6,033 nt of DNA from Candidatus Colwelliibacteriota bacterium (GTDB lineage: Bacteria > Patescibacteriota > Minisyncoccia > UBA6257 > Colwellbacteraceae), in assembly GCA_016178255.1 (NCBI GenBank), contig JACOTQ010000069.1, positions 1 through 6,033 on the forward strand, given 5' to 3'. Below, piece after piece: positions 1-5,590 of this stretch (its first letter is position 1; the number at the start of each line of letters is the position of its first letter). The notes beneath the pieces were generated by a model. That model worked only from the letters and a program-made list of their open reading frames with translations, had not been told where the DNA came from and ran no database searches. Position numbers and translations under genes: made by a program.

Positions 1-909
1 GATATTGCCGTTGTTACGGCTTTGGGGGATATTCCGATTCACGTTGAATTTTATTCGGGTCCGGAGGCGGTGGCGAAAGAGAAAATAAAAATCGTCCAGG
101 CTTTGGAGCCGGAAGGTTATGCGGTGCTGAACTTTGACGACTCGACCGTGCTTGGCATGAAAAGTAAGTGTAAAGGCAAAGTTTTAACATTCGGCTTTGG
201 AGAAGGCGCGGATGTGAGAATAACAAGCTTTCTAAACAGAAGCGAGTTCGGAAAGCCTCTAGGCATATCATTTAAAATAGAGACCAAGGATAATTTCGTG
301 CCTGTTAGGATTGACGATGTTTTTGGGAAATCTCAAGCCTACGCCGGAGCCGGCGCCGCGACCGTCGGTTTGATTAGAGGCGTGAATTTAGTTAAAATCT
401 CGGAAGCGCTTCTACAATACAGAGGAGAGCGAGGCCGGGGAAGATTGATTGAGGGCGTGAAAAGCAGTTATATTATTGATGATACTTATAATGCCTCGCC
501 ACTTTCGACTGTTGCCGCGCTCGATATTTTAGGCGATTTATCAGCGCCTAGAAAAGTGGCAATTTTGGGTGATATGAAGGAGCTCGGCAAATACACCACT
601 TACATTCATGAGAAAATCGGGAGAACGGTTGCTAGAAATGCCGATGTGCTGGTCACCGTAGGCTTAAAGGCCAGATTCATCGCCGAAGGCGCGAGAAAAA
701 GCGGGTTTTCTAAGAAAAATATATATAGTTTTGAAAACTCTGAAGGAGGAAAGATTGATATCCTAAATTTGATTGAAAGCCGCGACCTCATTCTTGTCAA
801 AGGTTCGCAGTCAATGAGAATGGAAACAATAGTCTTGAAAATCATGGCACATCCGGAGCTTGCCAAAGAGTTACTTGTGCGGCAGTATGGTAAATGGCTA
901 AAGAGCTGA
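1..909 (+). CDS. murF: MurF, UDP-N-acetylmuramoyl-tripeptide--D-alanyl-D-alanine ligase (5' truncated by window)
   Basis: MurF is the cytoplasmic ATP-dependent ligase that adds D-Ala-D-Ala to the UDP-MurNAc-tripeptide, the last cytoplasmic step in building the peptidoglycan stem peptide. The reading frame is open from base 1 (D-I-A-V-V-T-A-L-G-D...), so the true start lies upstream; the TTG at 22 is inside the gene. About 302 codons are visible, leaving roughly 130 N-terminal residues, including the P-loop, outside the window. Visible Mur-ligase signatures are HVEFYSGPEAVAKEK at the start (central ATPase domain), IIDDTYNASP near 472-501 (start of the C-terminal domain), GDMKELGKYT near 568-600, and the terminal GSQSMRME...LLVRQYGKWLKS, which is typical of MurF rather than MurE or MurC. 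The C-terminus looks complete, ending in TGA. A tRNA gene follows 28 bases later with no terminator between them. Confidence 0.93.
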   Translation, partial: DIAVVTALGDIPIHVEFYSGPEAVAKEKIKIVQALEPEGYAVLNFDDSTVLGMKSKCKGKVLTFGFGEGADVRITSFLNRSEFGKPLGISFKIETKDNFVPVRIDDVFGKSQAYAGAGAATVGLIRGVNLVKISEALLQYRGERGRGRLIEGVKSSYIIDDTYNASPLSTVAALDILGDLSAPRKVAILGDMKELGKYTTYIHEKIGRTVARNADVLVTVGLKARFIAEGARKSGFSKKNIYSFENSEGGKIDILNLIESRDLILVKGSQSMRMETIVLKIMAHPELAKELLVRQYGKWLKS

Positions 910-937
910 CAGGCCAAAGAGCTATCAAACCATCGTG

Positions 938-1010
938 GCCCCTATCGTCTAGTGGCCTAGGACACTAGGTTCTCATCCTAGAAACCGGGGTTCGATTCCC
1001 CGTGGGGGCG
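938..1010 (+). tRNA. tRNA-Glu (anticodon CTC)
   Basis: A full cloverleaf folds by eye. The acceptor stem is GCCCCTA (938-944) with TGGGGGC (1003-1009), including one G-T pair. The D stem is 947-950 with 960-963. The anticodon stem is CTAGG (965-969) with CCTAG (977-981) around the loop TTCTCAT. The T stem is CGGGG (986-990) with CCCCG (998-1002) around TTCGATT. The anticodon CTC at 972-974 reads GAG, giving glutamate. The D-arm sequence TCGTCTAGTGGCCTAGGACAC closely matches bacterial tRNA-Glu. The discriminator is G1010 and the 3' CCA is not encoded (CAA follows), so it must be added by a nucleotidyltransferase. It sits 28 bases after murF and 11 bases before the next start codon; no promoter of its own was clear. 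Confidence 0.96.
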
Positions 1011-1021
1011 CAATTACAGAA

Positions 1022-1360
1022 ATGAATTTAATGGGAAAACGTATTCTGATATCTTTGTTTGGTTTTAGCTTGTTGATTACAGGCGTTTCCGGGTTTTTAG
1101 TATTGAACAAACTTGCGAGCCAAGACGGGCCTTTCATAATCCATTTTGATAGCTCGGGGGTTGTTGATATTATAGCCGGCGCTAACAAGGTCTCAAGCAT
1201 TTTTGCCTCTGCTGGTTTTATGATTTTAATCAACTCTTTGCTGGCTTATATATTGTATAAAAAAGAATTCGAGACGCTAACTTACATTTTTCTTGGTTCA
1301 TCGCTTTTTATATCGATTTTAGCCTTCTTAGCCTCAAACCTGATTATTTCTCTGAATTAA
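1022..1360 (+). CDS. Small three-helix integral membrane protein, function unknown
   Basis: This 112-residue protein has no function I can assign. It has three hydrophobic segments, at about residues 6-28, 59-79 and 86-110, so it should be an integral inner-membrane protein. Between helices 1 and 2 is a polar stretch (PFIIHFDSSGVVDIIAG, about residues 37-53), and between helices 2 and 3 a short basic loop with YKKEF. The order helix, I-H-F-D...G..D..G, helix, L-Y-K-K-E, helix resembles a family of roughly 110-residue proteins that I recall from Patescibacteria genomes, where the motif reads like LHYN..xGIDxIG; this is memory, not a search. The ATG at 1022 is the first available; a second at 1031 is also possible. 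No Shine-Dalgarno is seen. The gene starts 11 bases after a tRNA, so it is probably co-transcribed and freed by tRNA 3' processing. Confidence 0.78.
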   Translation: MNLMGKRILISLFGFSLLITGVSGFLVLNKLASQDGPFIIHFDSSGVVDIIAGANKVSSIFASAGFMILINSLLAYILYKKEFETLTYIFLGSSLFISILAFLASNLIISLN

Positions 1361-1370
1361 CTCTCTTAGC

Positions 1371-1399
1371 TTGACTTGAGCGTGCTTTTACCTTTTAAT
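1371..1399 (+). promoter_or_regulatory. Predicted sigma70-type promoter of rplU
   Basis: A -35 box TTGACT (1371-1376, 5 of 6 consensus bases) and a -10 box TTTAAT (1394-1399, 5 of 6) are separated by the optimal 17 bases. The expected transcription start is around 1405-1407, only two to four bases before the rplU ATG at 1409. The transcript would therefore be practically leaderless, in line with the lack of a Shine-Dalgarno sequence before rplU. Confidence 0.65.
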
Positions 1400-1408
1400 T
1401 AAGCCACT

Positions 1409-1720
1409 ATGTTCGCTGTTATAGAGACCGGAGGCAAACAATACAAAGTTGCCCCCGGTGACAAAGTTAAAGTTGAAAAATTGGACCAAGAAGCTGGTAG
1501 CAACTTTTCGTTTGACAAGGTTCTCGTAACCGGAGAGGGCGAAAGCGTTAAAATTGGGCTACCTTATTTGAGTGGCGCAAAAGTGCAGGCCAAGGTGTTG
1601 CGTGAAGGAAGGGCTCGTAAGAAGATAGTTTTCAAATATCATTCCAAGGCCCGTTATCGGAAAAAGAAAGGCCACCGACAGCATTTCACCGAAGTGGAAA
1701 TAATTAAAATAAGCGGCTAA
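1409..1720 (+). CDS. rplU: Large ribosomal subunit protein L21
   Basis: L21 binds 23S rRNA in the 50S subunit. The 103-residue length is normal for the family. It opens with the typical MFAVIETGGKQYKV and has the basic C-terminal signature VFKYHSKARYRKKKGHRQHF followed by TEVEI, which carries the RNA-contacting lysines and arginines. The ATG at 1409 gives exactly the family N-terminus. In most bacteria rplU is followed at once by rpmA (L27); here the next gene is cysS, behind a hairpin and a new promoter, so L27 must be encoded elsewhere. The last codons and the TAA stop form the left arm of the terminator hairpin. Confidence 0.97.
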   Translation: MFAVIETGGKQYKVAPGDKVKVEKLDQEAGSNFSFDKVLVTGEGESVKIGLPYLSGAKVQAKVLREGRARKKIVFKYHSKARYRKKKGHRQHFTEVEIIKISG

Positions 1721-1737
1721 ATTATTAGCCGCTTATT
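1708..1737 (+). terminator. Hairpin terminator at the end of rplU
   Basis: A perfect 13-bp inverted repeat, AATAAGCGGCTAA (1708-1720) and TTAGCCGCTTATT (1725-1737), encloses a four-base ATTA loop. The GC-rich core lies mid-stem and a T-rich end (CTTATT) closes the right arm. The uridine tract on the + strand is short and partly inside the stem, so termination may be incomplete or need a factor; the flank on the other strand (TTTTAATTATTT) is richer in T, but no reverse gene here needs it. The left arm lies wholly within the last rplU codons and the stop codon. Confidence 0.65.
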
Positions 1738-1750
1738 GCGTTCTGGCCGT

Positions 1751-1779
1751 CTGTCTAAACCAGAGACCCGTGTTATAAT
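1751..1779 (+). promoter_or_regulatory. Predicted extended -10 promoter of cysS-dnaB-recR
   Basis: A perfect -10 hexamer TATAAT (1774-1779) is preceded by TG one base away (1771-1772), giving an extended -10 element TGTTATAAT. The matching -35 position, CTGTCT (1751-1756, 17-base spacer), fits only 3 of 6, as is common where an extended -10 is present. The expected start point, about 1785-1787, falls at or just before the cysS ATG at 1788, which predicts a leaderless mRNA. Confidence 0.68.
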
Positions 1780-1786
1780 CTCTGGT
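1759..1786. repeat. 8-bp inverted repeat bracketing the cysS -10 element (possible operator)
   Basis: ACCAGAGA (1759-1766) and TCTCTGGT (1779-1786) form a perfect 8-bp dyad with a 12-base spacer that holds most of the -10 box. Because the predicted start point is near 1786, the left arm would not be transcribed from this promoter, so an RNA hairpin role is unlikely. A DNA operator is the more natural reading, though chance is not excluded. Confidence 0.4.
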
Positions 1787-1787
1787 G

Positions 1788-3206
1788 ATGAATTTATACA
1801 ATACCCTTAGCCGCAAAAAGGAAACTTTCAAGCCTCTTCATAAAGGATTAGCGGGTTTATATACCTGCGGGCCGACTGTTTATAACTATGCGCATATAGG
1901 GAATTTGCGTACCTATATATTTGAGGACATTCTGCGCCGAACGCTTCATTACAACGGATATAAAGTACATCACGTGATGAACATCACTGATGTGGGTCAC
2001 CTTACTTCCGATGCTGATGAAGGCGAAGATAAATTGGATAGCGTTGCTCGGAAAGGAGGAAAATCCGTTTGGGATATCGCCAAATTTTACACGGAAGCCT
2101 TTTTGAGGGACATTAGAGCGTTAAATATCAAAAAAGCGAACATTCTTTCTCCTGCGACCCGGAATATCAAAGAACAAATCGCGCTTATTCAACTGCTTTT
2201 CAAGAAAGGTTACGCTTACGAAACCGCGCAGGCGATTTATTTTGATATCTCTAAATTTAAAAATTATACGGAGTTATCGCGCCAAAAGTTAAGTGAAAAA
2301 ATCGTTGGCGCGCGAGAGGAAGTCGTGGTGGATTCCGAAAAGAGAAACCCGCGCGATTTCGCTCTTTGGTTCAAACTCGTCGGGCGATTTGAAAACCATA
2401 CTATGCGTTGGAAATCACCTTGGGGCTATGGTTTCCCGGGATGGCACATAGAATGTTCTGCGATTTCAACAAAATATCTTGGCCAGCCATTTGATATTCA
2501 TACCGGAGGCATTGACCACATCAATGTCCATCATACCAACGAAATCGCACAGTCAGAGGGAGCGTACGGGAAACCTCTCGCGCGAATCTGGATGCACGGC
2601 GAATTTTTACTAACGAACGATGCGAAAATGGCAAAGTCCGCCGGTAACTTCTATACGCTTGCGACACTGACCGAAAAAGGTTTTGACCCCCTCGCTTTCC
2701 GTTACCTTGTCCTCGGAACTCAATACCGCAAGCAGCTCAATTTCACTTGGGATAGCCTTAGATCAGCCCAAACGGCCCTGGAAAACGTTAAGAGCACTCT
2801 TACCGGTTTAAGTTCCCGCGCGAATTACAAACCTGGTAAAGAAACGCCGAAGAAAATTGTTTCATACGAAAATAAGTTTAAGGAAGCTATCAATAATGAT
2901 TTAAATACCCCAAATGCTCTTAAAATCTTATGGGATGTTCTAAAAAATAACACAATACCCACGGCTTTAAAGAAAAAACTCATTCTTGATTTCGACAGAG
3001 TTTTGGGGCTGGGTCTTGAAGACATAAAATCGGTTAATGTCGCCGTGCCTGATAACGTGATGAAGTTAGTGAAGGCAAGAGAGAAGGCGAGGGCTCTTCA
3101 ACAGTTTATTCAAGCCGACAGTTTAAGAACGAAAATAGAACAGTTAGGATACAAAGTAGAGGATACAGCCAAGGGTCCTAAAACATCGAGATTGCCTAAA
3201 AGATAG
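1788..3206 (+). CDS. cysS: Cysteinyl-tRNA synthetase
   Basis: This class Ia synthetase charges tRNA-Cys with cysteine in the cytoplasm. At 472 residues it is close to the usual length (about 460). The HIGH-type motif is HIGN in TCGPTVYNYAHIGNLRTY (residues 27-39 region), and the KMSKS loop reads KMAKS at residues 280-284. The expected zinc ligands are present: Cys27, Cys223 (WHIEC), and His248 and Glu252 in NVHHTNE. The C-terminus carries the family's helical tRNA-binding region and ends near DTAKGPK, comparable to the usual DTPxG ending. I chose ATG 1788 over the adjacent in-frame GTG at 1785 because it matches the normal N-terminus and the predicted start point. The stop codon is followed directly by the dnaB ATG, implying one transcript and possibly coupled translation. 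Confidence 0.96.
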   Translation: MNLYNTLSRKKETFKPLHKGLAGLYTCGPTVYNYAHIGNLRTYIFEDILRRTLHYNGYKVHHVMNITDVGHLTSDADEGEDKLDSVARKGGKSVWDIAKFYTEAFLRDIRALNIKKANILSPATRNIKEQIALIQLLFKKGYAYETAQAIYFDISKFKNYTELSRQKLSEKIVGAREEVVVDSEKRNPRDFALWFKLVGRFENHTMRWKSPWGYGFPGWHIECSAISTKYLGQPFDIHTGGIDHINVHHTNEIAQSEGAYGKPLARIWMHGEFLLTNDAKMAKSAGNFYTLATLTEKGFDPLAFRYLVLGTQYRKQLNFTWDSLRSAQTALENVKSTLTGLSSRANYKPGKETPKKIVSYENKFKEAINNDLNTPNALKILWDVLKNNTIPTALKKKLILDFDRVLGLGLEDIKSVNVAVPDNVMKLVKAREKARALQQFIQADSLRTKIEQLGYKVEDTAKGPKTSRLPKR

Positions 3207-4574
3207 ATGCCTAAAAGCAAAGATTTAAAACTCCCGCCGCAGGATTTGGACGCCGAGCAGTCTGTTCTGGGGGCTCTGATGATAGATAAAGACGCAATAT
3301 TCTCGGTCGCGGATCTTTTGAATCCCGAGGATTTCTATAAAAAATCACACAGTCTCATATTTGAAGCAGTGCTCAAGCTCTGGGGCCGCCATGAACCGAT
3401 AGATATATTAAGTGTTACCTCCGAGCTTAAGAAATCCGAAAACCTGAAAGAAATCGGCGGCTCGGCGTATCTTACGGAAATCATTAATGCGGTTCCGACT
3501 TCTTCTCACGTTCTTCATTACGGTAAAATTGTTAAAGAAAAAAGAATTTTAAGGGAACTTATAAACGCTTCCGCTGAGATAACCGAAAGCGCTTTCCATC
3601 CTGAAGATGAACTTGATTCGATGCTGGACTCAATCGAGCAAAGAATTTTTTCCATTTCCGAAAAAGGAATCAACAAAAATTTTATCCATATCAAAGAAGA
3701 GTTAAAAGGCGCTTACGAAAGAATCGAACAACTTCATAGAGGGGAAGATGGTAAGTTAAAAGGAGTGCCCACCGGATTTCCTCAACTGGACAGCATTTTA
3801 TCCGGTCTTCAGAAATCCGATTTTATCGTAGTAGGCGCAAGACCTTCTTATGGCAAAACTGCCTTTGTTCTCGATATAGCGCGAACCGCGGCGGTGAAAT
3901 TCGGTCATGCGGTAGGCTTCTTCTCGCTTGAAATGAGTCGAGAACAAGTTACCGACAGATTGATAGCCGCCGAAGCGCAAGTCGACCTTTGGAAATTGAG
4001 AACCGGACGGCTCAAAGACGAAATGGAATTTGAAATGGTTCAATCAGCCTTAGATAAGCTTTCGGCTGCCCCAATTTACATTGATGACACTCCATCGCCA
4101 AATATCGTTCAAATGCGTTCCATGGCTCGCCGTCTCCAGGCAGAACACAAATCTTTGAGTCTTCTGGTTGTGGATTACCTCCAACTTATACAACCGAGAA
4201 CTAATTACGAGTCTGTAGTTGCCCAGGTTACCGAAATATCAAGGGGCCTCAAGGGTCTCGCGAGAGAATTGAACATCCCCGTATTAACTGTTTCACAACT
4301 CTCGCGCGCGGTTGACCAAAGGGAAGTAAAAGTTCCGCGCCTCTCGGATTTAAGAGAGTCAGGAAGTATTGAGCAGGATGCGGATGTCGTCATGTTCATC
4401 AACCCTAAAAATCGTGAAAGAACCGACGTCCCCGAAGAAGAACGGGGATTGGTTGATGTTATTGTGGCCAAGCATAGGAATGGTCCAACGGGGTTAATCA
4501 CTTTATATTTTGATAAACAAAAAATAAGCTTTTTTAGCGTTGAAAAACAGCATGAGGACTCCGGAAGCCATTAG
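3207..4574 (+). CDS. dnaB: Replicative DNA helicase DnaB
   Basis: DnaB is the hexameric 5'-3' helicase that unwinds DNA at the replication fork and binds primase. The 455-residue length is normal, and no intein interrupts the ATPase domain. The N-terminal helical domain (about residues 9-110) starts with PPQDLDAEQSVLGALMID, followed by a linker and a RecA-like C-terminal domain from GVPTGFPQLDSILSGL onward. Walker A is GARPSYGKT (residues 210-218), with Tyr where Met is most common. Walker B is LLVVDYLQLI (residues 319-328, Asp323). SQLSRAVDQRE and DLRESGSIEQDADVV mark the later DnaB motifs and the arginine-finger region. The ATG directly follows the cysS stop with no Shine-Dalgarno, so translation may depend on termination and reinitiation. 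Its end overlaps recR. Confidence 0.97.
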   Translation: MPKSKDLKLPPQDLDAEQSVLGALMIDKDAIFSVADLLNPEDFYKKSHSLIFEAVLKLWGRHEPIDILSVTSELKKSENLKEIGGSAYLTEIINAVPTSSHVLHYGKIVKEKRILRELINASAEITESAFHPEDELDSMLDSIEQRIFSISEKGINKNFIHIKEELKGAYERIEQLHRGEDGKLKGVPTGFPQLDSILSGLQKSDFIVVGARPSYGKTAFVLDIARTAAVKFGHAVGFFSLEMSREQVTDRLIAAEAQVDLWKLRTGRLKDEMEFEMVQSALDKLSAAPIYIDDTPSPNIVQMRSMARRLQAEHKSLSLLVVDYLQLIQPRTNYESVVAQVTEISRGLKGLARELNIPVLTVSQLSRAVDQREVKVPRLSDLRESGSIEQDADVVMFINPKNRERTDVPEEERGLVDVIVAKHRNGPTGLITLYFDKQKISFFSVEKQHEDSGSH

Positions 4575-5154
4575 AAAGTTCGTTCGCGTCTTTTCGGAAC
4601 TCCCGGGCATAGGTCCGCGTCAGGCTACAAGGTTGGCTTTCCACGTAATCCATAAAGGGTCAGGCAACCAAATGGAAATGGCGAAAGCCATCGCGGATTT
4701 TAAAAACATAAAGATTTGCAAGCGTTGTTTTTATATTCACGAAAATCAAAACGGTCTTTGCGACATTTGCGCCGATATGAAGCGAAACCAAAAGGTAATC
4801 GCGGTTGTTGAGAAGGAAACCGATCTGATGTCGCTTGAAAATACTGCCAAATTTAACGGACGCTATCTTATATTAGGCGATTTGCGCAGAACCGGAATTC
4901 TGGAAGCCGACCAGAATTTAAGACTCAAGAATTTAAAAAATTTTATCAAGGAAGAGCTTGGTGGCAAAGCTGAAGAAATTATAATTGCCATCAACCCCAA
5001 CACTTACGGCGACTTAAACGCCGCCTTGGTCGCTAAAGAACTGGAAGGATTCGCCTTAAAATTAACCCGTCTGGGTCGGGGAATACCTACGGGAGGCGAA
5101 ATCGAATTCGCTGACGAGGATACGTTAATTAGCGCTTTAGAAAGGAGGGTTTAG
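4552..5154 (+). CDS. recR: Recombination mediator protein RecR
   Basis: RecR works with RecO (and RecF) to load RecA on SSB-coated single strands during gap repair. From ATG 4552 the protein has 200 residues, the usual size, and begins MRTPEAIRKFVRVFSELPGIGP, matching the family; a TTG at 4540 would add four unconserved residues. A helix-hairpin-helix covers LPGIGPRQATRLAFHV (residues 17-32). A zinc finger has Cys56, Cys59, Cys70 and Cys73 (C-x2-C-x10-C-x2-C). The Toprim domain starts near VIAVVEKETDLM (residue 82), and the C-terminal signature is GRGIPTGGEIEFADEDTL. The usual LSPLDGIGP stretch reads differently here (LGDLRRTGILEADQ). The gene overlaps dnaB by 23 bases, so coupled translation is likely. 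Confidence 0.95.
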   Translation: MRTPEAIRKFVRVFSELPGIGPRQATRLAFHVIHKGSGNQMEMAKAIADFKNIKICKRCFYIHENQNGLCDICADMKRNQKVIAVVEKETDLMSLENTAKFNGRYLILGDLRRTGILEADQNLRLKNLKNFIKEELGGKAEEIIIAINPNTYGDLNAALVAKELEGFALKLTRLGRGIPTGGEIEFADEDTLISALERRV

Positions 5155-5185
5155 TAAATCCCAACAAAGCAAACTCATCATATTA

Positions 5186-5263
5186 AAAGGAGTCGTTCTG
5201 CGCTGGTGTACCTAAGTATATCAGCGAAAATTAGATAATGCTTTGGGCTCCTTTATATTTTTT
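5186..5263 (+). terminator. Weak candidate terminator of the cysS-dnaB-recR transcript
   Basis: AAAGGAG (5186-5192) can pair with CTCCTTT (5248-5254), and a run of six T follows at 5258-5263. The 55-base interior can itself fold at 5202-5225 (GCTG...CAGC). The outer stem is short and the loop long, so this is only a candidate; no better terminator was found downstream of recR. Confidence 0.22.
5204..5223. promoter_or_regulatory. Second, degenerate copy of the palindromic operator
   Basis: TGGTGTACCTAAGTATATCA matches the perfect palindrome at 5592-5611 at 17 of 20 positions, with the right half and central T identical over 11 bases and all three differences in the left half. Allowing G-T pairs and one mismatch, it extends to a 24-base dyad from GCTG (5202) to CAGC (5225). 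It overlaps the stop codon of the broken regulator on the reverse strand and lies 49 bases beyond the recR stop. No good promoter was recognised over it, so its role is unclear: an auxiliary operator or a remnant. Confidence 0.5.
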
Positions 5264-5584
5264 GAAAATAACGGCTTATACTTTTCCTCCATTCTTTTTG
5301 GTGTTCTTCGTGCGGGCTTTTTAAATCCTCTTTTAACAGAACTTATGGTTTTTAAAGTTACGGCCAGCTCTCTGCTAATATCTCTATAACTTGATCCTTC
5401 CCCCAATAAGTAAAAAATGCCTAATCTTTTTTCTAAGATGATCTTTCCTTAAGGGGTAAGATACTTATTCAAAAAACTTGTCGAATTCTTCGTAATTCTT
5501 TGTTTTTTTGATCTCTTGTAAGAGCCGCGTCCATATGTCTCTCTTAAACTCCTTATCAAAATATTTTTTACAAGTTGTGGACAT
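5221..5584 (-). pseudogene. Broken TrpR/YerC-like helix-turn-helix regulator
   Basis: On the reverse strand an ATG at 5584-5582 opens a frame of 39 codons (MSTTCKKYFDKEFKRDIWTR, then a helix ending EEFDKFFE) that stops at TAA 5467-5465. Skipping one base after GAA continues as KYLTP, meets a second TAA at 5451-5449, and then reads GKIILEKRLGIFYLLGEGSS followed by YRDISRELAVTLKTISSVKR and a basic tail to TGA at 5223-5221. Stitched together this is a normal-length (about 120 residues) TrpR/YerC-type protein: N-terminal helices, an L-T-P-x-E-K-like segment, an E-K-R-L-G-I helix, then a helix-turn-helix (YRDISRELAVTLKTISSVKR). The span of 364 bases is 121 codons plus one base, fitting a single-base insertion. 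The family binds DNA as dimers and usually represses. The promoter and operator upstream are intact. Sequencing error is an alternative to true decay. Confidence 0.75.
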
Positions 5585-5590
5585 ACCCCA

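Noticed and set aside
14..271. Reverse-strand open frame within murF (also 606-917, 973-1233, 2825-3025, 3798-4043, 4205-4501)
   Set aside because: All lie antisense to well-supported genes or the tRNA, have low-complexity or family-free proteins, and show no start signals.
900..923. Direct repeat AAAGAGCT at 900-907 and 916-923 after murF
   Set aside because: Two eight-base copies at the gene end are too short to separate from chance and show no link to the tRNA ends.
1785..1787. GTG as the cysS start
   Set aside because: It adds only one residue before the ATG at 1788, which fits the family N-terminus and the predicted transcription start.
4540..4551. TTG start for recR at 4540
   Set aside because: It adds M-K-N-S, which is not conserved; the ATG at 4552 gives the usual RecR beginning.
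5144..5162. Terminator at the recR stop (GGGTTTAGTAAATCCC)
   Set aside because: The possible stem has a mismatch after three G-C pairs and no T-run follows.
5185..5215. Leader peptide after the AAAAGGAG motif (CTG CGC TGG TGT ACC TAA)
   Set aside because: It needs a CTG start, is five codons long and precedes no biosynthetic gene, so attenuation is not supported.
5221..5406. A 61-residue independent HTH gene starting at the reverse TTG 5406
   Set aside because: The preceding residues GKIILEKRLGIFYL are clearly part of the same fold and the N-terminal half lies upstream in another frame, so the short frame is a fragment of the broken gene.
5440..5475. Programmed frameshifting in the TrpR/YerC-like gene
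   Set aside because: A +1 shift at GAA-TAA would restore the frame, but a second in-frame TAA follows 16 bases later, so one recoding event cannot yield the protein.
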